DNA of 64,000 nucleotides from NCBI GenBank assembly GCA_030445275.1, contig JAUCSE010000063.1, forward strand, positions 1-64,000, in the 5' to 3' direction. Position 1 is the stretch's first letter. Every line of letters starts with the position of its first letter. The notes beneath the pieces were generated by a model. The model saw only the letters and a program-made list of their open reading frames with translations, had not been told where the DNA came from and made no database searches. Made by a program: the position numbers and the translations under genes. Below, in pieces: positions 47,260-55,385 of this stretch. The stretch is from Mucilaginibacter sp. Lineage in GTDB: Bacteria; Bacteroidota; Bacteroidia; Sphingobacteriales; Sphingobacteriaceae.

Positions 47260-48888
47260 TTAAACCAATGCGTACAGATCTTCGCGCTGTTTTTGTACAA
47301 CATCGCTATTGATGTATTCGTCGTAAGTCATTAATTTGTCGATATAACCGCCTGGGGTTAGTTCAAATATGCGGTTGGCCACGGTTTCAACCAGCTCATG
47401 ATCTCGCGAGGTAAACAGGATGGTGCCTCTAAAGTCCTTCATGCCATTATTAAGCGCTGTAATAGATTCCAGGTCAAGGTGGTTGGTAGGCTCATCAAAC
47501 ATTAAAAGATTGGCTTGTTGCAGCATCATACGGCTAAACATGCAGCGCATTTTTTCGCCACCCGAAAGTACATTGCTTTTTTTCAAAACCTCTTCGCCTG
47601 AAAACAGCATGCGACCCAAAAATCCGCGGATAAATTGATCATCCTTTTCGCCGGGTGAGTATTCACGCAGCCAGTCAATCAGGTTATCATCTTTACCTTT
47701 AAAGTATTCGGCATTATCAATAGGGATATCTGCCGGGTTTATGGTAACGCCCCATTTAAAGGTGCCTTTAAAATCAGTATCGCGGCCGGTTAAAATATTG
47801 TAAAACGCAGTAGTGGCTAAGCTATTTTGAGAAAGTACTGCTATCTTATCGCCTTTATTTACGGTAATATTGATGTTGTTAAATAAAAGCTCGCCATTAA
47901 GGGTTTTGCTTAAGTTTTCAACTTGCAGTATCTGGTCGCCAGCCTCACGACCCAGATTATTGAATATAATACCAGGATATTTACGGTTTGATGGTTGTAT
48001 CTCGTCAATATTGATCTTATCGAGCGCTTTTTTACGACTGGTAGCTTGTTTTGATTTGGATGCGTTGGCGCTAAAGCGTCGGATAAATTCCTGTAATTCC
48101 TTAACACGGTCTTCCGTCTTTTTATTCTGATCAGCACGTTGTTTCAACGCAAGTTGACTTGATTCGTACCAGAAAGTGTAGTTACCGGTATAAATGGTCA
48201 TTTTGGCAAAATCAATATCCACCACGTGAGTACAAACAGTATCCAGGAAGTGCCTGTCGTGCGATACCACCAATACAATAGCTTCGTACGATGCCAGGAA
48301 ATCTTCCAACCAGCTTACGGTGTGTATATCCAGGTCATTGGTAGGCTCATCTAGTAATAAAATATCGGGTTTACCAAAAAGGGCCTGTGCTAATAATACA
48401 CGTACTTTTTGGGTGTTGTCTAAATCTTTTACGAGGTTATAATGAAATTCTTCTTTAATGCCCAGGTTGCTCAATAGAGTAGCGGCATTGCTTTCGGCAT
48501 TCCAGCCATCCATTTCGGCAAACAGGTTTTCTAGTTCACCGGCACGTTCACCATCGGCATCAGTAAAATCTTCTTTCAGGTAGATGGCATCTTTCTCCTT
48601 CATTACTGCATACATCTCCTTGTAGCCCATCATTACGGTTTCAATAACCGTAAATTCATCAAAGGCATAATGGTTTTGGCTCAACACGGCCATACGCTCT
48701 CCGGGCGTAAAACTTACTGATCCGCTTGTAGGGTCAATATCGCCCGAAAGGATCTTCAGGAATGTTGATTTCCCAGCGCCATTGGCACCAATAATGCCAT
48801 AGCAATTGCCTTGAGAAAACTTAAGATTAACGTCTTCAAATAAAGTCCGTTTTCCGTAACGTAAAGAGAGATTGGATACCGTAATCAT
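47260..48888 (-). CDS. ABC-F family ATPase, YbiT-like
   Basis: A 542-residue soluble protein with two nucleotide-binding domains and no membrane segment. ABC-F proteins act on the ribosome rather than in transport. Domain 1 has a normal Walker A (GANGAGKST, 34-42), LLLDEPTNDLD and switch SHDRHF. Domain 2 keeps LSGGEKMR and MFDEPTNHLD, but its Walker A region reads SQNSLATTAFYN with no GKS/T, and the switch His is replaced by Arg (TSRDHE). Thus only one site looks fully catalytic. The interdomain linker is rich in Lys/Arg, as expected. Similarity to E. coli YbiT is clear in the first domain. Confidence 0.92.
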   Translation of the reverse strand: MITVSNLSLRYGKRTLFEDVNLKFSQGNCYGIIGANGAGKSTFLKILSGDIDPTSGSVSFTPGERMAVLSQNHYAFDEFTVIETVMMGYKEMYAVMKEKDAIYLKEDFTDADGERAGELENLFAEMDGWNAESNAATLLSNLGIKEEFHYNLVKDLDNTQKVRVLLAQALFGKPDILLLDEPTNDLDIHTVSWLEDFLASYEAIVLVVSHDRHFLDTVCTHVVDIDFAKMTIYTGNYTFWYESSQLALKQRADQNKKTEDRVKELQEFIRRFSANASKSKQATSRKKALDKINIDEIQPSNRKYPGIIFNNLGREAGDQILQVENLSKTLNGELLFNNINITVNKGDKIAVLSQNSLATTAFYNILTGRDTDFKGTFKWGVTINPADIPIDNAEYFKGKDDNLIDWLREYSPGEKDDQFIRGFLGRMLFSGEEVLKKSNVLSGGEKMRCMFSRMMLQQANLLMFDEPTNHLDLESITALNNGMKDFRGTILFTSRDHELVETVANRIFELTPGGYIDKLMTYDEYINSDVVQKQREDLYALV

Positions 48889-48908
48889 GCTGCACCTGTA
48901 ATTTGCCG

Positions 48909-48916
48909 CAAAAATA
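48909..48916 (-). promoter_or_regulatory. Candidate Bacteroidetes -7 element for the ABC-F gene
   Basis: Read on the minus strand the bases are TATTTTTG, matching the TAnnTTTG consensus. It lies 20 bases upstream of the ATG at 48888, giving a very short leader. No TTG at the -33 position was found. Confidence 0.4.
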
Positions 48917-49156
48917 CGGTAAATACTTCATTTTTTTAGCACGCTGGCCGATATTATGTTTTAGCTGATTTTGAGAAGGTTAGGACATAAATATCCCCAT
49001 TAATTGACATTCCTGTGTATATAATTGCCCGCTTTATAGGTAACTTTAGTAAACAAAAGAATAATCTTATTGTTATTCCACTAATAACTAACCAATTAGT
49101 AAAAATGGAACAGCCTTTGACTAAACAATTTTATAAATCTTTAAATAACACCAGTC

Positions 49157-49237
49157 ATGGGAGCATTAATCATCGCGTTGGTTATTATCAATATTGTAAT
49201 AGCCATCAACAACATACAAAAAAGGAAGGTTTATTAA
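49157..49237 (+). CDS. Possible 26-residue single-helix membrane peptide
   Basis: An ATG at 49157 opens a short frame: MGALIIALVIINIVIAI followed by NNIQKRKVY and a stop. This is a textbook one-pass helix with a positive tail. It overlaps a longer, non-protein-like frame. No family is recognised and the length is near the chance limit. Confidence 0.25.
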   Translation: MGALIIALVIINIVIAINNIQKRKVY

Positions 49238-49254
49238 CCTGTAATATGGCCTGC

Positions 49255-49650
49255 TTAACTTAATATTTCAGTTAAGCTTTGTGTTTCATGGTCGGTTAGT
49301 TTTTGCAGCGGACCAGAGGCAAGCATTTTCATCATCATGCTCAGGTCGGCATTAATAGTAAAAAGGACATCAGTATGGTCGTTATCAAAAGATAACGACC
49401 ATTTCAATTCCAGATCAAACGGCGGCTTTGCGGCCGGCACAATTATTATTTCCTGATCAACTGTGCGGCTTTCTACCTTTAAAGAAAGCTTGGCCATATT
49501 TTGTATACTAAAGCTGGCTTCATCAGTTGTAGAAACCCATTCCTGTATATTATCAGGCATCAGTTTTTGGTGATTGTTAAAATCAGCCAAAAAACTATAA
49601 ACTTCCTGTAAAGGCTTATTGATGCTTGTATTACTGGTAAATGTGGTCAT
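49255..49650 (-). CDS. SRPBCC (START-like) domain protein
   Basis: A 131-residue cytoplasmic protein. The pattern is that of polyketide-cyclase/CoxG-like SRPBCC folds: an opening strand TTFTSNTSINKPLQEVYSFLADFNN (key residues I-N-K-P and V-Y-x-F-L), a central DLELKWSLSF strand and a long C-terminal helix with PLQKLTDHETQSL. The family binds small hydrophobic ligands in a central cavity. The exact role is unknown. It is on the same strand as pyrE, with a 149-base gap. Confidence 0.8.
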   Translation of the reverse strand: MTTFTSNTSINKPLQEVYSFLADFNNHQKLMPDNIQEWVSTTDEASFSIQNMAKLSLKVESRTVDQEIIIVPAAKPPFDLELKWSLSFDNDHTDVLFTINADLSMMMKMLASGPLQKLTDHETQSLTEILS

Positions 49651-49655
49651 TTCTT

Positions 49656-49691
49656 TAGTTTTGAGTTTTGGGTAGTGAGTTTTGAGTAAGG
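49656..49691. repeat. Short degenerate tandem repeat of GAGTTTTG type
   Basis: Units close to (T/G)AGTTTTG recur three times in 36 bases just upstream of the SRPBCC gene. ACGT-containing short repeats follow (49695-49720). This low-complexity DNA lies between two minus-strand genes and has no evident function. Confidence 0.35.
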
Positions 49692-49799
49692 TTGTACGTG
49701 ATACGTTATAGGTTTTACGTTAGGAACAGTAAATCGAAAATCCTGGTAATCCTATAATCGGTTTAATCAAGGTTCAGACAAAAACTCAATGCTACTAAA

Positions 49800-50456
49800 T
49801 TAACTTGAGGCTATCTGTCCCCAGGCTGCCGGGTTTTCGCGCCATTGTTTTAAAACGGCAACATCCTTATCAGTTACATATTGATGTTCTTCTGCATATT
49901 TAATTAACGCGTTATAATTGGATAAAGTAACATAAGGGCAGCCTGCCAGTTTAAAGTTATCAGCTGCAATATCAAAGCCATAGCTAAATATAGCTGCAAG
50001 GCCTGCTACTTCATATCCGGCAGCACGAAGGGCTTCAACAGCCTGTAAACTACTTTTTCCGGTTGATATCAGATCTTCAATAACTACCACTCTTTTTCCG
50101 GTAGTAGTTACATCTCCTTCAATCAGGCTACCGGTTCCGTGTTCTTTAGCTTTTGCACGTACATAAATAAAAGGGAGGCCCAATTCTTGCGCAACCAAAG
50201 CGCCTTGTGGTATACCTGCGGTGGCAACGCCGGCAATGCAGCCTACGCTGCCAAATTTTTCCTGGATAGCAACGGTTAGCTGCTGGCGAATATAGGTACG
50301 GATAGACGGATGAGAAAGTGTTACACGGTTATCACAATAAATTGGAGATTTCCATCCCGACGCCCATGTAAAAGGATTGTTAGGTTGTAATTTAATTGCT
50401 TTAATTTGCAACAGGAATTCGGCTACCTGTTGCTCGATCTCATTATTATTAAACAT
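49800..50456 (-). CDS. pyrE: Orotate phosphoribosyltransferase
   Basis: A 218-residue enzyme that joins orotate to PRPP to give orotidine 5'-phosphate in pyrimidine synthesis. The N-terminal part has FTWASGWKSPIYCDNR. The PRPP-binding loop is VVVIEDLISTGKSS. The catalytic loop region AKAKEHGTGSLIEG is also present. Its start codon overlaps the start codon of the divergent NUDIX gene (shared CATG at 50454-50457). Confidence 0.97.
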   Translation of the reverse strand: MFNNNEIEQQVAEFLLQIKAIKLQPNNPFTWASGWKSPIYCDNRVTLSHPSIRTYIRQQLTVAIQEKFGSVGCIAGVATAGIPQGALVAQELGLPFIYVRAKAKEHGTGSLIEGDVTTTGKRVVVIEDLISTGKSSLQAVEALRAAGYEVAGLAAIFSYGFDIAADNFKLAGCPYVTLSNYNALIKYAEEHQYVTDKDVAVLKQWRENPAAWGQIASS

Positions 50457-51087
50457 GGTTCAAAAATACAGAATTTATATTAACGAAAAGGTTATCCTTA
50501 TAACGGAATCTGAACCTGCGCACGTGGAAAATTATGAAAAGCTTGATGCAGAGGTCTTTGATTTGAAAATAATTTATACCTGGATATTGGCTCACCCCAA
50601 AAAATTATTCTATATCAAGAGTAATAATGCTAAGCTGTTTTTAAAATCAGTTGCAAAAAGCGTTACCCTTATTGAGGCTGCCGGTGGCCTAGTCCAGAAC
50701 CCTGCAGGCAAATATTTATTTATTTACCGGAACGATAAATGGGACCTGCCGAAGGGTAAAATAGAGAAAGATGAAAAAGTAAAAGAAGCCGCCGTGCGCG
50801 AGGTAGAGGAGGAGTGTGGTATAAAAGTGAGTAAGCTGAAGGAAAAGATATGCAAAACCTACCACGTTTATATAAGCCGGGGCGAGGTGGTGCTCAAAAA
50901 AACACATTGGTTCAATATGGACTGCAAAGGCAAGGATAAACTAAAACCTCAGAAAGAAGAGGGTATTACCGATGTTCGCTGGTTTGAGCACGAGCATATT
51001 GAGCCTATAATTGATAATACCTTCCCATCAATTTTAGATGTATTGCATAAAGAAAAGTTGATCACAAGAAAGCTAATGCCTCAGTAG
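50455..51087 (+). CDS. NUDIX hydrolase
   Basis: A 210-residue protein. I chose ATG 50455 (MVQKYRIYINEKVILI); the frame upstream of it is the pyrE shadow. The Nudix box is in GKIEKDEKVKEAAVREVEEECGI, with G-x5-E-x7-R-E-x2-E-E intact, preceded by the substrate-proximal WDLPKGK. About 70 residues of unassigned N-terminal domain come first. It hydrolyses a nucleoside diphosphate derivative of unknown identity. The 3' end overlaps coaD tail-to-tail by 26 bases. Confidence 0.9.
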   Translation: MVQKYRIYINEKVILITESEPAHVENYEKLDAEVFDLKIIYTWILAHPKKLFYIKSNNAKLFLKSVAKSVTLIEAAGGLVQNPAGKYLFIYRNDKWDLPKGKIEKDEKVKEAAVREVEEECGIKVSKLKEKICKTYHVYISRGEVVLKKTHWFNMDCKGKDKLKPQKEEGITDVRWFEHEHIEPIIDNTFPSILDVLHKEKLITRKLMPQ

Positions 51088-51523
51088 GGATAAACTGAGC
51101 CACATCGCCATGATGCCGCATAATTTCGCGCACAATGGTTGAGCTGATGGACGAGTAACCTGGTTTGCTCACAATAAAAATGCTTTCAATATCGGGTACA
51201 AGGGCGTGGTTCATCTGAGCAATAGCTTTTTCATATTCAAAGTCAGATACAGTACGTATCCCCCTGATCATATAGGTAGCGCCAATACTTTTACAAAAGT
51301 TTACGGTTAAGCCCTCATAAGCTACAATGTGTATGCGATCGTCATGCTGAAAAACCGCCCTGAGCATTTGCTCGCGGGTTTCAATGCTCAGGAGGCCCTG
51401 TTTGCTGCTGTTTGCACCAATGCCAATATAAACCTTATCAAACAAACCAACCGATCGTTTTACAATATCAACATGGGCCTTGGTAACCGGATCAAACGAG
51501 CCTGGAAAAAGAGCGATTTTCAT
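51062..51523 (-). CDS. coaD: Pantetheine-phosphate adenylyltransferase
   Basis: A 153-residue enzyme that adenylates 4'-phosphopantetheine to dephospho-CoA. The start ALFPGSFDPVTKAHVDI contains the nucleotidyltransferase motif, here TKAH instead of TxGH. MIRGIRTVSDFEYE and the SSTIVREI motif (ISSTxVR) are also present. The length is normal for the family. Its last 26 bases overlap the NUDIX gene on the other strand. Confidence 0.96.
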   Translation of the reverse strand: MKIALFPGSFDPVTKAHVDIVKRSVGLFDKVYIGIGANSSKQGLLSIETREQMLRAVFQHDDRIHIVAYEGLTVNFCKSIGATYMIRGIRTVSDFEYEKAIAQMNHALVPDIESIFIVSKPGYSSISSTIVREIMRHHGDVAQFIPTEALAFL

Positions 51524-51603
51524 AGTAGCAGCTATTGTTTCTTTATCAAAAGTAATAATGATTTTGAATGTTTAGGCGCATAGGCCATAAATAAATGCGC
51601 GGA

Positions 51604-51972
51604 TTAAACTGTTATAATATCCTCTAATTTGTAATATACGGGTAAACCACGTTCCTGGGCTATCCTTACATCCTCATCGGCACCTTTTGATGCCCCTTCA
51701 ATTCTTAAAACGGCATCACATTTGGCAAGCAGACGTTTGGCCACAGGATATAAAATTTCCTCGTATGCTTCATCACCCGGATGTTTTGAACCTGCTTGTT
51801 TTAATAGTGGTAGCGCAAACCATTCACCAATCACCGGGATGTGTCCTGCACGGAATATGGGTAGCGCCATCTCTTCCAGTCTGCTTAAATTTTGTGCCAT
51901 CAGTTCAGGATCGTCATTAGTACCTGAGCGGTATGGGCCGGCTATTAAAATGGTTAAAGTTTTGTTAGTCAT
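51604..51972 (-). CDS. DUF4406 family protein (nucleoside 2-deoxyribosyltransferase-like fold)
   Basis: A 122-residue protein. It opens with ILIAGPYRSGTNDDPELM, the usual DUF4406/deoxyribosyltransferase-like start, and ends with CDAVLRIEGASKGADEDVRIA and GLPVYY. Such proteins may act on nucleosides or nucleotides, but the activity is not proven. Its ATG overlaps the stop of nudK in an ATGA (51969-51972), so the two are translationally coupled. Confidence 0.85.
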   Translation of the reverse strand: MTNKTLTILIAGPYRSGTNDDPELMAQNLSRLEEMALPIFRAGHIPVIGEWFALPLLKQAGSKHPGDEAYEEILYPVAKRLLAKCDAVLRIEGASKGADEDVRIAQERGLPVYYKLEDIITV

Positions 51973-52547
51973 GATATTAAGTTGTTAAGTTGAGCATATT
52001 GTAAAAGCATAATGGTTTTGCCATCTTTTATTTCGCCGTTTTGTATCATTTGCAGAGCTTTGGTGAATGGAAGTTCCAGTACTTCAATGTTTTCATTCTC
52101 GTGGTCAAGGCCACCGCCATCACTAACTTTCATCCCACTATTATATTCGGCCACAAAGAAATATACGATCTCGGTTACCGATCCTGGCGACATGTAGGCC
52201 TCAAACACTTTTTTTACATTGGTGATCTGGTAACCCGTTTCCTCTTCGGTTTCCCGTCTGATGCAATCCTCGGCATTGTTCTTATCTAACAAACCGGCGC
52301 AGCATTCAATCAATAAACCGCTTTTATTACCATTAATGTAGGTGGGCATCCTGAATTGCCTGGTAAGGATTACTGTTTTGCTATCAGTATTATATAACAA
52401 AATAGTGGCGCCATTACCCCGGTCATAAGCTTCACGACTAAGCTGCAGCACAGAGCCATCTTTTTTTGTAGCTTCAAAAAATATTTTTTTCAAAGTGTAC
52501 CAGTTATCCGAAAGGATTTCTGTTTGTAGAATTTTTATATTATCCAT
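51969..52547 (-). CDS. nudK: GDP-mannose pyrophosphatase NudK-type NUDIX hydrolase
   Basis: A 192-residue NUDIX enzyme of the size of E. coli NudK. It shows LSREAYDRGNGATILLYN, RQFRMPTYINGN and the Nudix box in AGLLDKNNAEDCIRRETEEETGY, followed by EAYMSPGSVTEIVYFFVAEY. It would split GDP-mannose or ADP-ribose-like compounds. It overlaps the downstream DUF4406 gene by four bases and is divergent from the DeoR regulator. Confidence 0.88.
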   Translation of the reverse strand: MDNIKILQTEILSDNWYTLKKIFFEATKKDGSVLQLSREAYDRGNGATILLYNTDSKTVILTRQFRMPTYINGNKSGLLIECCAGLLDKNNAEDCIRRETEEETGYQITNVKKVFEAYMSPGSVTEIVYFFVAEYNSGMKVSDGGGLDHENENIEVLELPFTKALQMIQNGEIKDGKTIMLLQYAQLNNLIS

Positions 52548-52569
52548 CTATAAAATGATCAATTATGAT

Positions 52570-52577
52570 TATTTTTG
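52570..52577 (+). promoter_or_regulatory. Candidate -7 element for the DeoR gene
   Basis: TATTTTTG matches the TAnnTTTG consensus and ends 20 bases before the ATG at 52598. No clear TTG at -33 was found. Confidence 0.4.
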
Positions 52578-52597
52578 AACAAATAAGCATGATTTAA

Positions 52598-53338
52598 ATG
52601 AACTTTCAAAGAAGAAAGCAAAAAATACTTGATCAGTTAAATAGCACCGGTGAAGTTGATATAAAGAAATTGGCCGCTGAATTGAATATTTCAGAGATCA
52701 CCTCCCGGCGCGATCTGAATCAGCTGGCTAATGATGGCTTGCTTTACCGTACGCATGGTGGCGCAATGAAAGTTGATCCCTTGGCCAAACCGCATGATTT
52801 TGTAAATAAATCGGCTCAAAATTCAACCGTAAAAGATGATATCTGCCGGAAGGCGGCGGAACATATTATTGACGGCGATATCATTTTTATGGATTGCGGC
52901 AGTACCGTTTTCAGGCTATGCCAGTTTATTAAAAATAAAAAGATCAAAGTGATCACCAATTCGCTGCCGGTTATTTATGAATTGCAAAACAGCGCCGTAT
53001 CTATAAATATAATAGGAGGAGAGCTTAATAGCGAGCGGCAGGCTGTACATGGTAAAATGGCTAATGAACATATCAGCAAGTATCGGGCAGGTAAAGCATT
53101 TTTAGGTGTTGATGGTATTTCGGAAAATGGCTTATTTGCCAACAGCGAGCTTGAAGCCGAGATTACACAGGCCTATATCAACCAAAGTACTTATACCTAT
53201 GTGCTATGTGATGCGGGTAAAATAGGAAACGAAACTTACCTGAAATTTGCTGATATAAACCAGGTGGAAGCTATCATTACTAATGCTGGTGACGACAAGC
53301 TTGATCGATTTAAAGACACGGCCCTGACTATTTTATGA
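52598..53338 (+). CDS. DeoR/GlpR family transcriptional regulator
   Basis: A 246-residue repressor. The N-terminal helix-turn-helix has QLNSTGEVDIKKLAAELN and ITSRRDLNQLANDGLLYRTHGGA, the classic DeoR signature. The C-terminal sugar-phosphate sensing domain has FMDCGSTVFRLCQFI, KVITNSLPV, IGGELNSE, FLGVDGIS and LCDAGKIG. It probably binds a phosphorylated sugar. No obvious target operon is next to it; nudK is divergent 50 bases away. Its TGA stop abuts the repeat element that follows. Confidence 0.94.
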   Translation: MNFQRRKQKILDQLNSTGEVDIKKLAAELNISEITSRRDLNQLANDGLLYRTHGGAMKVDPLAKPHDFVNKSAQNSTVKDDICRKAAEHIIDGDIIFMDCGSTVFRLCQFIKNKKIKVITNSLPVIYELQNSAVSINIIGGELNSERQAVHGKMANEHISKYRAGKAFLGVDGISENGLFANSELEAEITQAYINQSTYTYVLCDAGKIGNETYLKFADINQVEAIITNAGDDKLDRFKDTALTIL

Positions 53339-53434
53339 GCCTCACCCCGGCCTTCTCCAAAGGAGAGGGAGTTTAACATAATGTTAAACTTTGTTAGGTA
53401 AAGTCCTCTCCTTTGTAGAGGATTTAGATGAGAC
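53337..53434. repeat. REP-like intergenic repeat between DeoR and rsmD
   Basis: The element starts GAGCCTCACCCC at the DeoR stop. It contains CAAAGGAGAGG at 53358-53368 and its inverted copy at 53405-53415. In the middle is a perfect palindrome GTTTAACAT-A-ATGTTAAAC (53371-53389). The right end GGATTTAGATGAGAC mirrors the left and runs into the rsmD coding end. I recall very similar CCTCACCCC...GGAGAGG elements scattered in Sphingobacteriaceae genomes. It could form a long hairpin in both convergent transcripts. Confidence 0.7.
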
Positions 53435-53969
53435 TTGTATTCCTGAAAAAAGAAAAAGACGAATGCCCGTATTTACGCTGCTCCACAAAAGCAGGGTGTT
53501 TGCTCAGGTTTTGCAGCGATTGGTGTTCTACAATTAACAGCGCTCCCGGTAACAGGATGTTACGTTCAAAAACTATCCCGGGGATTTCGGGTATCTTGTT
53601 TAGGTCATAAGGTGGATCGGCAAATATCAGGTCGTACTGATCGGTTTCCATTTGCAGGTATTTAAAAACATCCTCCTTGTAGGCTTTGATCTGGTCAAGC
53701 TTGTGCTGGCGCGATGCATCTTTCAGATAGTTTACACAATGGATGCTGCGGTCAACAGATATTACCTGGGCAGCTCCTCTTGAGGCAAACTCCATAGATA
53801 TATTACCCGTACCGCTAAACAGGTCGAGCACCTTAATATCCTCAAATTCAATTTGATTTTGTAGAATGTTAAACAGGGCCTCCTTAGCCAGATCGGTTGT
53901 AGGGCGTACCGGAAGATTTTTTGGTGGATTAAGCCTTAAGCCCTTTAAACTTCCTCCGATGATACGCAT
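53424..53969 (-). CDS. rsmD: 16S rRNA (guanine(966)-N(2))-methyltransferase
   Basis: A 181-residue SAM-dependent methyltransferase. The family opening MRIIGGSLKGLRL, the SAM site VLDLFSGTGNISME and the catalytic FADPPYDL motif are all present. It methylates G966 of 16S rRNA in the small subunit. It begins within the last 25 bases of the DUF3822 gene, so the two are coupled. The last codons (SLI and stop) lie inside the repeat element. Confidence 0.95.
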   Translation of the reverse strand: MRIIGGSLKGLRLNPPKNLPVRPTTDLAKEALFNILQNQIEFEDIKVLDLFSGTGNISMEFASRGAAQVISVDRSIHCVNYLKDASRQHKLDQIKAYKEDVFKYLQMETDQYDLIFADPPYDLNKIPEIPGIVFERNILLPGALLIVEHQSLQNLSKHPAFVEQRKYGHSSFSFFRNTSLI

Positions 53970-54760
53970 AAAGATAAAGCAGCAAGTGACAATATTCTGT
54001 GTGATTCTATTTCTTCGGGCAGGGTTAACACCTGTTGGTCATTGATCTGTACCTTGCCAAAAAACTCTGCCAGGCGACTAATACCTTTATCGTCAGCATC
54101 AATATCGCCGCTTATGTAAAGATTGGTTTCAGCAGGTTGCAAATCAAGTTCAGTTGTTACCAGTGCGGTAAAATAGGTGAGTTCGTCGATGTTCTTAAAC
54201 TCAAATTTATTGTAGAACCGGAGTTTGCCGCTATTAAAAGCAATAAATTCTACCTGATCTCCATTGATATTAAGATACAGGCTATGTTGGCCCGGATTAT
54301 TTTTAGCAACCGCAGTTACCCATCCTTTTGACGAAAATACGGTGTTATGCAAGCCAAATTCTTCGGCTGCTTTGATAACAGCTTCATCAGTTTTATAAAC
54401 AATAGCATTTTCGCTATCTAAAGATTGAGCAGACACCTTTTCGTTGGTCTTTACATCCAGGAAACGGGCAATATCAGCAACATGCTCCTTGTTAAATAAG
54501 CTTTGCGGCATCAATGTAAATCCGGTAGCCGGCAAACCAATAACCACGTGTTTATAATTGGCAGATAAAATATCGAGTAATTCCTGCGGATTACTCAATT
54601 CTTCTAAAGCATGATTATCGGCCCAGGCAACTAATTTATCCTGATCGGCAACCGCGTATGAAAATGATGTTTTATCAATTTGTATCAATAAAGTATAACG
54701 CTCAGCCGCATCAAGGCTAAAGTTATCATCATGGTAATTATTGTAGTTAATTTCGCTCAT
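53945..54760 (-). CDS. DUF3822 family protein
   Basis: A 271-residue protein. It resembles the Bacteroidetes DUF3822 group: YTLLIQIDKTSFSYAVAD, HVVIGLPATGFTLMPQSLF, YLNINGDQVEFIAFNSGKLRFYNKF and TNLYISGDID. The fold looks like an actin/PilM-type ATPase relative without a clear ATP motif. The function is unknown. The fixed pairing with rsmD by overlap suggests a shared transcript. Confidence 0.85.
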   Translation of the reverse strand: MSEINYNNYHDDNFSLDAAERYTLLIQIDKTSFSYAVADQDKLVAWADNHALEELSNPQELLDILSANYKHVVIGLPATGFTLMPQSLFNKEHVADIARFLDVKTNEKVSAQSLDSENAIVYKTDEAVIKAAEEFGLHNTVFSSKGWVTAVAKNNPGQHSLYLNINGDQVEFIAFNSGKLRFYNKFEFKNIDELTYFTALVTTELDLQPAETNLYISGDIDADDKGISRLAEFFGKVQINDQQVLTLPEEIESHRILSLAALSLCVSSEEV

Positions 54761-54822
54761 GCCAGTTTAACAAAAGTAGTATTTTTTAACAGATAGCAAA
54801 TGAATAGCCATTAAAAATGCAT

Positions 54823-55314
54823 TTAGCCAATTCTTAATATATAAGAAGCGGCCAGGGCAATCAGGATTGATACCAATAGCGGTGTCCAGATTGGTTTTGG
54901 ATAATAATCTTCATCAGGAAAGTACTTTTTGAAAAAGTATTTGGTAAGTACTAGACCGCCTATTACATTAATAACTAAGGTTATGGCAAAAAGTAATAAT
55001 GACGGTTTAAGTTCTTCAAAACTTAGCTGTGCACCTGCAGCGCCAGCTTTGAGTGTTGCCGGGTTTATTTTAATGCCTGTTGAACTTAATAGGAAGGCAG
55101 ACAGGAAGTGATAAAATATACAGAAGATTAAAACCTGCCCAATTTCTTTTTTGTAACCGGCTGCTTTTAAATTAAGCATGAGCAGTACACCACCAAATAT
55201 AACCCCGAAGATGGTTGAAAAACCTAATATGGCTCTTTTTGAATAAATATCCACATAATCATCATCAGTATATTTATCTTCAATTTCCTCGTTCTTATTT
55301 TCATCAAATTCCAT
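54823..55314 (-). CDS. Predicted four-helix membrane protein
   Basis: A 163-residue protein starting at ATG 55314 (MEFDENKNEEIEDKYTDDDY); a TTG two codons earlier is unlikely. An acidic N-terminus is followed by four hydrophobic helices: AILGFSTIFGVIFGGVLLM, GQVLIFCIFYHFLSAFLL, LLLFAITLVINVIGGLVL and PLLVSILIALAASYIL. I do not recognise a family; DUF4199-type proteins have similar layouts. It is 62 bases upstream of DUF3822 on the same strand. Confidence 0.75.
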   Translation of the reverse strand: MEFDENKNEEIEDKYTDDDYVDIYSKRAILGFSTIFGVIFGGVLLMLNLKAAGYKKEIGQVLIFCIFYHFLSAFLLSSTGIKINPATLKAGAAGAQLSFEELKPSLLLFAITLVINVIGGLVLTKYFFKKYFPDEDYYPKPIWTPLLVSILIALAASYILRIG

Positions 55315-55385
55315 GGCCAAATTTATAACTAATCTTTTTGTTTTTTCAATTACTTAATTAGGGTACTTATCAGCATTTTTGCAAG

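Noticed and set aside
49015..49263. 82-residue plus-strand frame
   Set aside because: Composition is not protein-like; only the short membrane peptide in another frame looked worth noting.
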